The notes under the pieces: model-generated | The model's input: only the letters and a program-made list of their open reading frames with translations | Told to the model about the DNA's origin: nothing | Database searches by the model: none | Assembly (NCBI GenBank): GCA_025602905.1 | Contig: JAHLKI010000001.1 | Span: forward strand, 1,674,001-1,738,000 | Direction of reading: 5' to 3' | Source of the DNA: Phlyctochytrium arcticum | Lineage: Eukaryota; Chytridiomycota; Chytridiomycetes; Chytridiales; Chytridiaceae | DNA: 64,000 nt | Position numbers and translations under genes: made by a program | Shown here: in pieces, positions 49,601-63,407 of the stretch | How positions within the stretch are numbered: position 1 is the stretch's first letter | Layout: each line of letters begins with the position of its first letter

Positions 49601-52600
49601 CACCCTCTTTGGACACGATGCCGCTTATTACACTGTAATCTTCACTCAGAGACAAGTTGGCGATTCCGGCAAACATCTTCTTTAAGTGCTTCTCCACCTT
49701 CAAAATATCCTTGCTATTTCCTATCAGCTCAAGAAGATCCTCATCTCCGACAAAGTAGAAACGAGGAAAAGATGATCGCTCGCGCTCGAGATAGTCACCT
49801 AGCGCTCGCTGTATTTTGGACAACAAGTCGGCCAGCCGTTCCATGATTTTCTGAATTCCTGGTATTGCCAGCACATCCAAAACAAGGGGTGATTTATAGA
49901 CCTTCTTCATCAAAGACATGAACTCCGCGTTAATACTTTGAAACCTGGAGCTCTCCACCGGCAAAAGATGTTTGATATCAACGCTAACATTGAAGATGCC
50001 TTCTAGGTAGACCCATTGCCGCTGCACATCTATCCAAACATCGAATAAGACGTGTATGCGATTTAGCTTGCTCTCCCAAGCATTCGCTTCCTCTTCGAAC
50101 ACTTTGATGTACGGAGAGTGCTTCATGGCCGTTAGAGAATTGATGTGCTCCGTGCATTTATTGAATAGCTCATCCCATCCACTTATTAGGCGACATTTGT
50201 TCTGATAAACCACTAAATCCACAGCAAAAGTGTTCCATGTCTCTTTGACCTGTCGTAGGAATTCCTCAAGGGCCAACTCTCCCTGAGCTACCGTTAAAAT
50301 ATCCCGTACAGCTGCTTCGTGTTTCTTCAGGTCCACGTCCCACAGTGTTCCTACCGAGAGATCCTGGAGCGTTTGATCGTTATTCAAGGATAGTGCTTTC
50401 AGCAACTGCGACCAATGACGCTCCTTCAAAACTCCAGCCTTCATTTCAGTAATAAGAGGGTTCACCTTGAGGTAAGACTTCAGCGTTTCCTGCGCATAAT
50501 CAAACGCGGCGTACTGCTTTAGCCGACTCGGCATCTCGCGAATCGAGGTGAGTGCCTGATTTAATTGTTCACGCACTTTTCGCGGGGCTAACGTCGACCA
50601 TTGCGTATCGCGAATCTCATTAATGCCCACCCATATTTCTGCAAGTGCCGCCCATACCCCTGACAGGTCACGAAGCTCCTCAATTACTGTCGTAAGGCGA
50701 GTGTCGACCCGATGATCCAAGTTCAGGACCTCCTTCGCTATACTGATCTGACTGTATTCTTCCTGCAATCGAGTGAATCTGCCCTCAAAGATGTTTAAAC
50801 GTTGCATAGCCTCAGTAGGGTCGACATTGCCCTGAAGCGGCTTCGTTTTTTCCCATTCCAAGACAGTTTCCCGAATGCGCTGTCCAATGGCCTTGTCCTC
50901 GAGTGTGACCTTCGTTTGCAAATCGGTCACTTGAGACATCAGGACCTTGTCCTTCTTCTCAAGTATCTCGTTGAAAGCACTCCATTCTCCATCAACGTTG
51001 TCTACATAAAGCCAGTTGTTGGGAAATTGGAAGCGTTGTCGTTCAAGGACTTTCTGGCTACTCCTGTACGATTGGATGTCCTCCATCCATGCCGGTAATT
51101 TAGCTTTTAAGCTTTGCACGAATATTATGAATTTCACTGCATCCACCGTTGACGTTCCGTCACCCAGATGTTGTTCTAAGTTAATTCTGGCGGTTGAAAT
51201 GTCCCCGTAGAAGGATCGCATCGCTTCTTCCAAAGTTGTTCCAAACTTGTTGAGCATCTCCTTTTGCCATTGGTCGTACTTTGAGTTTACCTTAGCCTGT
51301 ACTTGCTCGTAATCTACTATTATAGGCCCAAAGGATTTCTGTGATTTCGAATTGTCAAACGTTGCACGCGCTTTCTTGATCTCAAGAACAAGCTGCTGCC
51401 AGTCATTCAAGTCACTTCCAAGTTGAGCACAGACGTATTTTGACTCCAAGTCCCAAAGAGATTGATATCTCAGCCATATGTCAGTGTATTGCTGAACCTC
51501 TTTTGTCTTTTCCTCGATGATGTAGTAACAACTCTCCAACTCGTTGGGAATTCTGGATAGCAGATTTGAGTAGTCGATTGCTTGTGGTTTTTGCGCATTG
51601 TTCACATTCATTTCGTAGCTAGTGCTCTGCAGAGGCTTCAGACTGCAAACATTACTGAGCCATTTGTGCAATGCCGTATACCAATCTTGACGAGCCCTTT
51701 CGAGTGGAGGGTGTAAATACATGACTTGATTCTTCAATGTAATCTCATGTATTAGAACATCCAAGACCAGCTGCTTGTCTCCTGTCTGGTCTGCTTGTAT
51801 CTGAGACTCAGACGCTTGCCGCGACGTCATGCCCGGTTGAATACTTTGCCGTCTTTTGGTGATGTTGTTTGCCGTCTGAGTTTCACTGCTGTCCTCTCGA
51901 AGAAACTCCCAGGTCCAAGTATTGACTGCATGCCGTAAACGACCAACAAGGACATCCTCTAGTTTGGCACTCAGTCGGCGGGTCCAGATGGAAAGATTCG
52001 CGTAGTTCTCCAGATTTAGGCGGTCTATTAGTTTTTGCACCGCCGCAAGGCGATCCGAGAACTCAGCGTGTGAGAATGGACATTTCTTTAACTGGGCAGT
52101 CATTTCCTCAATCTCTTCGCCTGAAGCAATGGCGGAAGTCACTTTATCTTGGAATATGGCAACCACCGCGGCAAAGTCACGGACAAAGGCTACATGTCTG
52201 TTCTCGCGTCCATCACTGTATGACTGCATCAACGGTCGGGAATCGAAAGTGTTTACAAAATAGTCCCATCGCAGTTGAATTCCACGGGAAATATAGGATT
52301 GTACATCCCGACGGTATGCTGCAACCAGAGGAATGACGTTCTCGTGGCTTTCCAACAGGTTAACCGTATGAGTGTAGGTACGAACCGTCTCACTCAACGA
52401 CACTGCGAAGGGATACACTCGCTTCGCATCTTTCGCGATGCTGGTAATCGGGTGCGGGACTTGAAAATTCAGCCAGATCAAATTCCTGACCTCTTTGAAA
52501 AGTGTGATGGCCTGGCCCTCAAAATTGATTCCCAGCCTCAAAACTCCATTTTGGACACGATTCCTTGTAATTTCGAAGATTCTTCCGGTAACGGCCAAAT

Positions 52601-54827
52601 CCCGCTTTTGAACTTCGGCCAACCAAGTCTCGAAAATGGGTTTGGTATCCAATTTTTTTCGAAACGAGCTACTTTCCATTTCAAGCTTCTGTCCTTCGGC
52701 ATACAAAGCCCATCCTTTGCCAAGGACATCCTCAACTCGATTCATATAGAGTCCCAGCTGCCGTTCAATCTGCCGCGCCCATATGATAGCTCCCGCGATA
52801 GGAGGCACATCACGTAGAGCACTCATTTTGAACGCTTCTGAATTTCTGTATTGCATTTTGAACTTGTCATGGAGTTTGTTGATATCCTCCTTGACATTAT
52901 CTATCAGCTGGGTTTGATATTCCTGAATAGCTCCCCGAATCTTGGGCCTGACAAACAGAGCGTTGAATTTGGAGAAGACGCGGAACATCTCATTCGCATT
53001 TCGGCAAGTTCCCAGACGATCGCGTAATCGCGCAATAATTTGATTTTCAACCTGCGCAACTTGCTCGTTATACGCATTTTCGGCCGCAATCCAGATTTCT
53101 GTTCCTTCGGGCGTGACATCGAGGACATCAACCATCTTGATGCTGTTATAAGCAGCCTTTATATCATCCAGCGCGGTGCTACCAGATAAACTAAGAGATG
53201 CACTTGGAAGATCTTTGGCAACGGTGTTATGGCCTGCCCTTTCTGAGCGATTCACGCGCACTATCGTGTCCTGCAATTGCTCGTGTTGGCGTCTAAAGCT
53301 TCGGAGAAAAACGATTCTCTCCTGCAGTTTTGCGTGTACAGGATTGATTTTGATAGGCAAGAACTTCTCAGATCTCTTTCTCGTGACATCCCGGGCGACA
53401 TTTGTAAACTCTTTGACTTGATCATCCCAAGTTCTAAACATCTCCTCACAGCCACTCATGGTACGCTCAAAGTCTTCATAACCCATGTACATTAGTCTGC
53501 GCATCCCCAATCCTTTTAACAGTTGTTCATTCATATCGCGCGAAATAGCTTCCACCAAGGGTAAGGCTCGCCGGATTGGATATGGTGATAGCTTCAGCTT
53601 CTTGTTCAGGTGGTTGAATATGTAAATCAACGATTCTTGAAGTTTTCGAATATCAGTAGTGGAAAGGAGTTCATTGAGGGGGAAGTCCTTCATGAGGATG
53701 TTGTACTTCTGCACTGTTTCAACGGCGTCTTTCATTCCCGTATCCGCATAGAAACTAACAGTAGCATGAAATCGCTTGGCGTGCTTTAATATGTCCAGAG
53801 TGAGCTGCACTTGAGGGCTTTTCAATTGTTCATCGATTGCTCCTAAGGCACGCTCCATATTCAACCAGAAATTGATCTCTTGACTGGCAGAACCGGACGA
53901 CGGGTCTCGAGATAACTTTGTTACCTTCTGAATTTCTTTAATCCATCCATTCACATCTGATTGTAGACGATTTAGAAAAGCCGAGTCGTTGATGATTTCT
54001 CCCACTGCATCGACATTGACTCGCTTCCCTTGCTCACGGCAAGAGTCTATTGTACGTACAACAACACTGTTGTAATGCAACACTACTTCGGGGATCTCCA
54101 CATTTTGCTGTAGTTGCAACAGGGAAAGTTCTAATTCAGCTATCTTCTTTTTGGCCATTGGAATTCCTACTCGTCACGGTTAATGACACATCAGTGTATT
54201 CCCGCCGCGAACTTACCGGAACGATTGTCTTTGTCCTCTCGCCCAGTCCGATCTGACTTCAGAGCCGCACTAGCCTTCTGAGAGGAGAATGCATCAAAGA
54301 AGGGAGACACAGCGTTGTGAATATACGAGTGCAAAGCTTCGTATGGATTGCCTCCCTCGCTTGGTCCCGGTAGATTGAAAATTTGCAACTGCTGTTGCAA
54401 GGGACGAGTAGCATCAACAGTGGAGGAGCGCTTAATGATGGCTAGTGATGCCGCATGATTGGGGGTATATATTAGATCCAAGCGCACAGCTATTATGTAG
54501 GCGTGTTGCATCTCTGACGCGTCCCCTATGCTTTAGTGAGTCTTACAGGCAATTGATCGAAAGGGACTGAATGCGAAGCATACTTTCTGTCTTCACTTCC
54601 CCTTCTATCGCATCCTTGATGATATAGATCACTTGTATTTGTGGGTCGCTACAAAACTTCTGCACCCTTTCAGAAGCTCCCCTTGAACCAAATTCGGTAT
54701 CAACATCCGTATTTTCCACATCTATTATCAAGGGCAGCAAGCGCTCAATATGGCGGAGAAAAGCTTTGGGGTCTATGAGAGTTTCCGCCTGAGTGTCGAG
54801 AGCTGGATCACCCTTGGCAGCCTCCAT
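40663..54827 (-). CDS. DYN1: cytoplasmic dynein 1 heavy chain
   Basis: The minus-end-directed microtubule motor for nuclear positioning, spindle orientation and retrograde transport. Six exons (54584-54827, 54217-54525, 42791-54166, 41675-42727, 40979-41620, 40663-40922) give about 4,627 residues against 4,646 in human DYNC1H1. The N-terminal tail has YEALHSYIHNAVSPFF, KKKIAELELSLLQLQQNVEI and LTLDILKHAKRFHATVSFY, all specific to cytoplasmic dynein 1. P-loops are GPAGTGKT (AAA1, about 1932), GPSGSGKS (AAA2, about 2227), GPPGSGKT (AAA3, about 2592) and GTSGSGKT (AAA4, about 2935). The stalk, microtubule-binding domain, AAA5, AAA6 and C-terminal domain follow. One exon is 11.4 kb. The first intron was placed at gtatgc (54583) because it alone keeps frame. 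Confidence 0.97.
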
Positions 54828-55579
54828 AGCGCTGCAAAGAGGATGTTGAGTGAGAAATTGCGAAAACCGGAAAGAGGCCAGATGAGATAGACACGTACGC
54901 AGGCTCCAAAGAAAGGCACCGCCTGGTGATAACTGATTTTATGCTTCCCTGTCTGGTTCAGGGTCTCCTGGCAGTGTTTTGTATCAAGTATCAAGATTGC
55001 TCCAGAGATCACGGAATGTCGAATTGCGCATTTTGCCATGCGAGCAATCCCAGTTATGACTTACTGCGCAATGAGTCATGTAACTCCACGCGTTCCGCAA
55101 CTTCGCAGGGTAAAAAAATGCAAGAAGACAAGCACTGCCAAGCGACAGTCTTAGCGACTATGACTGAGACTGATCTGGCAGGTGGATAATAGTCCGTCGG
55201 ATGTACAGTACTGTAATGATCCCGCCTGGACCATGGGACACACACAAAAACCTCTCATTGGAGATAGAATATCAGAGGCATCTCCATATCAGTCGGAAAA
55301 TGGATCCGCTATGGCTTTAATAGCATGACAATACGGTCAGTCAAATAGACGGGACAATGCTCATCAAGTGGCTTGCGCCCAAACGATCGGACGAAGAAGT
55401 TACTCCCCCAGTCATCACCGCCAACCGTACGCTCCAGGGGTGACCAGCGAGGTAACGAAAAAGCCCAGGTATCCAGCACATCCATCGAGGGCCAGCGTCT
55501 GAGAAATGGCCACAGAGAATAACCGAGAAAAATTTCGACACGACGAGAATGTGATTTGAAATTTTGAATTGTACATCAA
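54828..55579. other. intergenic, dynein upstream region
   Basis: About 750 bases between the dynein start and the uL14 stop. Open frames are under 90 codons and unconvincing. No tRNA, repeat or clear promoter motif was seen. Confidence 0.5.
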
Positions 55580-56453
55580 TTAAACAACAGTGCCAGAGCT
55601 GGAGGCAATCTTAGGCCACAAGTCAGCGCACTCCTTTCCAACAGGTCCAGTGATGGCAGAACCCTTCATCTCGCCCTTGGGGTTGACGATAACACCGGCG
55701 TTGTCTGATAAAATCAACTTTAGCTAACATCTTCAATCCCACGGTAGAGCTGGCAACAAACCTTCGAAGTAGAGGAAGATACCGTCCCGACGGCGCCAAG
55801 GCTTACGTTGACGGATGACAACGGCGGGCATAACTAGAGAGATGCAAGCAAGTCAGTAAAGAGTGTCTGATTGGAAGGGGAGGGGGCCAATGCCATGAAA
55901 AGTGGGGGATTGACAACCATGCCGCCGACCACCGACAATCACTTTTCACAGATCCCCCGCCACCTTCAGGTAGAAGCAGCACCTACCCTTCTTTCGCAAA
56001 TCAGGCTTTCCCTTCTTGACAGTGGCCAGGACCATGTCACCGACACCAGCAGCGGGCAAGCGGTTCAAACGTCCCTTAATGCCCTTGACGGAGATAATGT
56101 ACAAGTTCTTGGCACCAGAGTTGTCAGCGCAATTCATGACGGCACCGACAGGGAGACCCAAGGTCATCCTGAACTTGTTGCCGGAAGCTACAGAACACAC
56201 TAAGTCAACAAGAGTTGTCAGAGCATTTCGAGAACGCTGTACGTACCTCCAGATCGTCCTGTTTTGATGGAGTAGTAATAAAGGTTTGAGAGAGAAAGTA
56301 AGAACGTTAGTTTACAGCATTCCAAAAATCCAGAATTGTGTGCCTTCGGTCCTCGTTCATCCGTCCATCCATCCATCGAACATCCTCATTCTTGCTGTCC
56401 ATCCATCCGTTCCATCGTCCGGCATTCCTTCGATACTGACCTCTCTTAGACAT
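55580..56453 (-). CDS. RPL23: 60S ribosomal protein uL14 (RPL23)
   Basis: A large-subunit ribosomal protein near the factor-binding face. Five exons (56441-56453, 56247-56258, 55987-56187, 55762-55833, 55580-55704) give 140 residues, identical in length to human RPL23. The protein starts [20 protein letters not shown], then [72 protein letters not shown], and ends [20 protein letters not shown]. Exon 1 is 13 bases and exon 2 only 12. The first intron holds a CATC-rich stretch (about 56355-56420). Its upstream region shares motifs with eL21. Confidence 0.96.
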
Positions 56454-56542
56454 GGCTGGATGGGTCTCTTGCGCACCTAGCGGATGTTAGGTATGGCAGA
56501 TGGGAGTTATCGAGAGTCCAAATCGAGGTTTTTGCCAAAAGG

Positions 56543-56583
56543 CAAACTCGGCTGGATGGAACGGGCAACCTCAAATCACGTGA
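56543..56583 (-). promoter_or_regulatory. candidate ribosomal-protein promoter elements of uL14
   Basis: CAAACTCGGC (56543-56552) and CAAATCACGTGA (56572-56583), read on the plus strand, lie 90 to 130 bases before the uL14 ATG. The 10-mer is present twice upstream of eL21 in the same orientation relative to the gene. The 12-mer is present there once, inverted. Their co-occurrence in the only two ribosomal protein promoters of the window suggests a shared control module. Confidence 0.55.
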
Positions 56584-56753
56584 CGTCTCCCTCACGAATT
56601 TTGCCTGCTGGCTGTTTTGAATTGCCCATGCAAGCATGCGAGGATAGTCTGGATAGTACGATGAGTGGAATAGATATTCATCGCAATTAAATATTCTGTA
56701 CATGTACTCTGCCCAAGATTTCACATCAAAATTGTTAGTCTCGCCAGGAGATG

Positions 56754-59768
<3,015 letters not shown>

Positions 59769-59914
59769 ATCCTGATCTTCGCGTGTATTTGCCAGCAACC
59801 AACCACCAGGGCTCGACAAACTGTCATGAAGCGTTCTTGTGCAACCCTATTTTGGATACGTTCGAATTTAAACTTTTGTTTGGTTGAACACGACAACCAC
59901 GGCCTTCAGATCAG

Positions 59915-61634
59915 ATGGCAGCCACTCTGCGGCCACCAAAAAGTCGGACCGGAAACGCAACGGGAACCATTGTTATTGACGACGATGAAGGTCACGGACT
60001 ACTGGGAGCCTCCGGTGAAGGATATTCTTGGGAAGAAGAATACAAAAGGAGTTGGGACATTCTGCAGGAGGACGAACAAGGATCTCTGAATAGTGTCGTT
60101 GCCAACATCCAACAGCAACTAAAGCGTCGTCGGTAACGTTTGTCCAAATGACAAGTTGTATGATCTGACACACCAACAGGCTAAATCAGGGCGATGCTGC
60201 AACAATACAGCGTGGGATCATCCGACATGTCTTTCTTGTGATTGATATGTCTCGAGCCATGGGGGAACTCGACCTCAAGCCATCACGAATGGAGTGCACC
60301 CTGAGATTCGCCGAAGAGTTTATAAATGAGTTCTTCGACCAGAATCCACTCAGCCAGTTGGGCGTAATTATCACTCGTGATGCCTTGGCCGAAAAGGTCA
60401 CAGATTTGACTGGTGAGTAGAAGACCCCGCAACGGGCAAGTAGATCGAAGTAGAACAACTTATATCTGATGTAGAGCTGACACCATATGAACTGATTAGG
60501 CAATCCCACTGAGCACATTGCGGCCCTGCAAAACCGAGCCAATCGGGAATTTAGAGGTGAACCCTCTTTACAAAATGCATTAGATCTTGCACGGACTTCT
60601 CTATCGTAAGTCATACTTCTCAAACGAGTCCTGCCCACCTCTAAGTTATCGGTACAAAGGCATGTTCCTTCGCACGGATCTCGCGAAATTCTCGTTCTTT
60701 TCGGATCCTTAACTACGTGCGATCCCGATGATATTACCATTACTACATCCCTTCTGAAGTCAGATGCAATCCGTGTGTCCATGGTTGGGCTGTCTGCCGA
60801 AGTCCAAGTCTGTAAAGAGATTTGCAAAGTGACCCATGGGACATATCATGTGGTTTTGAACGAGATGCACTATCGGGAAGTGCTATTCGACCACATACCG
60901 CCCCCTCCACTCGCCCAAGAAAAGGAAGCCGCAAGCGTAATACGAATGGGTTTCCCGATATCGAGGAAATATAAACATCCAACCCTCTGTGCCTGGTACA
61001 GTACTACTGGCATTTGGCTGTTCCGCAACCCACCTAATCATATCATGGCGACAGTCATCAGAAGTTGATACGGAAAGGCTTTGTTTGCCCACAATGCGCT
61101 ACATCAGTCTGCGATCTCCCAGTCGAATGCCCCGTCTGCACGCTTACCCTCGTCTCCAGTCCCCTTCTTGCACGATCATATCACCATCTATTTCCGATTG
61201 CGAACTTTAAGGAACTACCATGGTCGTCGTTGCAAAGGTGATTTGGGGTTTTTTCCCTTGACCCTGATGCCTACTCCTTACTGATACACTGCTCATTTAG
61301 TACCTCACCTTCAACCTGTTACTCTTGTATGGCGACCTTTCCTAGTCCGCACCCTTTGCTAAAGATCGGACAAATACCCCCAATAGAGCCGATCGCAAAC
61401 GCATCGAATGGGACCGCTATCAATGGTGACGATGGGAGCAAAACATCCGTATCCACGAACGCGCCTGCGTCGGGGCCATCGTCGAGGTCGCTACCATCGT
61501 CATCAATGGAGTTGGCGCACATGGGAAGTGGTCGCTTTGAATGCAAAAGATGCAAACACCAATTCTGCTTGGATTGTGATGTATTCGTGCACGATGTATT
61601 GCATAATTGTCCAGGCTGTATAAGTGGAAAATAA
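59915..61634 (+). CDS. SSL1: TFIIH core subunit Ssl1/p44
   Basis: Ssl1/p44 stimulates the XPD helicase within TFIIH in transcription and nucleotide excision repair. Six exons (59915-60132, 60180-60412, 60500-60605, 60660-60995, 61055-61237, 61301-61634) give 469 residues. The N-terminal [20 protein letters not shown] leads into a von Willebrand A-like domain: [76 protein letters not shown]. Next come IRMGFP, zinc-binding [31 protein letters not shown] and the C-terminal RING-like [18 protein letters not shown]...NCPGC. A Ser/Asn-rich insert of about 60 residues before the last zinc domain makes it longer than human p44 (395). Confidence 0.95.
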
Positions 61635-62204
61635 CATCATAACATCAGCAGCCTTTTGCCTGAGACAGCCTGATTTACAAGCGAGTTTTTCACCTCGTTC
61701 TAATTGAGCTCATGTCCCAAATTTGACGCGTTTCGGACCCGAACACCTTTTTCAGAGAGTGTCTGCCGATCTCGGTCATATAAGGACATGACCTGGGTCA
61801 TGGTGGCACAGCCACCAATATGTCCCAGTGATGATTGACATGAAATCAGAATTATCGCGTCGCGCGGGCCATCTTCCTTTAGATCTTCCTTCCTTCTTTC
61901 TTTCACCCTTCCTCCCTCCGTTACCTAGTCCATTACTCTGCTCTCATTACTCTACCAGCTCGCTTCTTTTCTCGAATGCACCTTTGTTTACACCAATACC
62001 AGATGTCGGAGCTGGTTGTGAATACACACTTTATAAATATTTTTGAAAGAACTTGGCAACAAAACAACTTGCAAACTAACTAAACTGACTAACTAACTGA
62101 CACGAAAAAAACTAATATAAAAGATAACTGACTAGATGATTGGACAACGAGAAGCATTCGGTACCGAAAATGGATGGAAAAGAAGGAAACGAACAAGAGC
62201 TGAT
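61635..62204. other. intergenic, simple-sequence rich
   Basis: About 570 bases between the converging SSL1 and GCR1_C genes. It contains one ACGCGT (near 61726), a pyrimidine-rich tract of CTTC units (about 61870-61925) and short TAAC/TGAC repeats (about 62075-62105). No gene is seen. Confidence 0.5.
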
Positions 62205-62786
62205 TCAAACTGCTACTTGTTTGAGATATTTTGTGAAGCCATCCAAACTCTTCCCGAGCGCAATGCGTCTGCGATCCAACTCTTGGGCTGCGGCGTGTGG
62301 GGGGATTCTTCGCGTTCTCGCCTCTTCCTTAACCCGCCTGTAGAAAAAGAGACGGCGGCTGTAAAATTTGGCATCATCGGCCCTCCATTTGGTGCCGTAC
62401 TTTCCTTCCAGCCAGAGAACAGATGGGCTTGCACCTATTCCACACGTGTACTCTCGCCAAAGATCCGGAATAGTTGTCAATGTACGACTCAGCTTGTACT
62501 TGGGCATCGTAAGTGGCATGACCGAGGGCTCCGTGTAGGTGATGCCGTTGGAGGACCCTTGGGTGGTTGCGGAAGAAGAGGATGGGGTGGAAGTGGAGCC
62601 CGCAGTTAATGAGATCGGTTGAGCTTCAGTTGGAGCGAGTTGATCAGCAGCGGGACTGGTCGGAGTGCGGGCAGGGAGAAGTTGGGCTTGCGGATGAGCT
62701 TGGGGGTGGGATTGCGGAATGGTCTGGAAAACCATTGGTACGCGTCCCATGTTAAAGTCTAAAAGACGCTCCTTGTAGCGGTGCAT
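62205..62786 (-). CDS. GCR1_C-domain DNA-binding protein
   Basis: A single-exon protein of 193 residues that starts MHRYKERLLDFNMGRVPMV at the ATG at 62786. A Pro/Gln/Ser-rich linker is followed by a C-terminal GCR1_C-type domain: MPKYKLSRTLTTIPDLWREY, GIGASPSVLWLEGKYGTKWR, FYSRRLFFYRRVKEEA, then LDRRRIALGKSLDGFTKYLK. This domain binds DNA in yeast Gcr1, Msn1 and Hot1 and is also carried by Crypton tyrosine-recombinase elements. No recombinase is present here, so this may be a stand-alone factor, a solo domain gene or a remnant of an element. The first codons lie inside a perfect 62-bp palindrome. The frame stays open upstream to a TTG at 62870, but no ATG precedes 62786. Confidence 0.75.
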   Translation of the reverse strand: MHRYKERLLDFNMGRVPMVFQTIPQSHPQAHPQAQLLPARTPTSPAADQLAPTEAQPISLTAGSTSTPSSSSATTQGSSNGITYTEPSVMPLTMPKYKLSRTLTTIPDLWREYTCGIGASPSVLWLEGKYGTKWRADDAKFYSRRLFFYRRVKEEARTRRIPPHAAAQELDRRRIALGKSLDGFTKYLKQVAV

Positions 62787-62835
62787 ATCAAAGGGAATCC
62801 CCTTAAGGGGATTCCCTTTGATATGCACCGCTACA
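62774..62835. repeat. perfect 62-bp palindrome
   Basis: Two 31-base arms meet without a spacer at CCCCTT/AAGGGG (centre between 62804 and 62805). Each arm runs from TGTAGCGGTGCATATCAAAG to the centre. Identity ends exactly at 62774 and 62835, so it is not the edge of a longer fold-back. One arm contains the ATG and first codons of the GCR1_C gene; the other carries the same start codon facing outward. Confidence 0.97.
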
Positions 62836-63056
62836 CTGACTGGGTTCCTATATGGATTTGACCTGGTCAAGCGCTAAAACATGCCTAAATTCGAGATCTA
62901 TCGTTAAGATGCCGCCCGAGCTAATAGTATAGATACATAGTTATATGGTTACATAATACAGATCTATCCTATTAATAGAACTTTGACCAGATCCTGACCA
63001 GATCCAAGATCGAGTCAGATCCGAGGGCAACCGCCCATCTTGCCTTGAATCTCACA

Positions 63057-63407
63057 TTAATCTATCTGTATCACTTCTGACTCGATGACGTCATCCGCCG
63101 TGGTGTCACTCGTCTCTATTATATCTATATTCCGAACCCACACTTCATTCGTCGTCAGATACAACTCTCTGACTTCCTCTGGCATAGTCGTCACGTCCAC
63201 GCGGCGGGATGTCAAAATCTTGAACTTTAGCTTTTTCAAAATTGTCCCTCGCTTGATTTGATGGCTTGTTATATTCTGCAGCTTCATTGTCTTCTTGATT
63301 GTCGCTAACAAGTCTGTATGTTCCTTTATCAGCTTCTGCGCTTTCTTGAATTCCTGTGATTGATCCAAGTCTATCAGACGTTCCATCTTCTTCTCAAGGT
63401 AATCCAT
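63057..63407 (-). CDS. hypothetical protein, AT-rich region
   Basis: A 116-residue frame from ATG 63407 that matches no family I know. It opens with a predicted coiled coil, MDYLEKKMERLIDLDQ ... FKKAQKLIKEHTDLLATIKK, then a basic stretch (KRGTILKKLKFKILTSRR) and a compact acidic tail ending VIESEVIQID. It overlaps the upstream frame by 34 bases in another phase. Such an overlap is unlike the spaced, intron-bearing genes elsewhere in the window, and base composition is richer in A+T. I infer that it belongs to the same foreign-looking unit as its neighbour. Confidence 0.5.
   Translation of the reverse strand: MDYLEKKMERLIDLDQSQEFKKAQKLIKEHTDLLATIKKTMKLQNITSHQIKRGTILKKLKFKILTSRRVDVTTMPEEVRELYLTTNEVWVRNIDIIETSDTTADDVIESEVIQID

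Noticed and set aside
62136..62609. 157-codon plus-strand frame near the right end
   Set aside because: Antisense to the GCR1_C domain, which is the convincing coding strand.
62774..62835. Palindrome as the fold-back end of a chimeric read or contig
   Set aside because: Arms end abruptly after 31 bases and unrelated sequence continues on both sides, whereas a fold-back artefact would give long mirrored flanks. It still needs read support.
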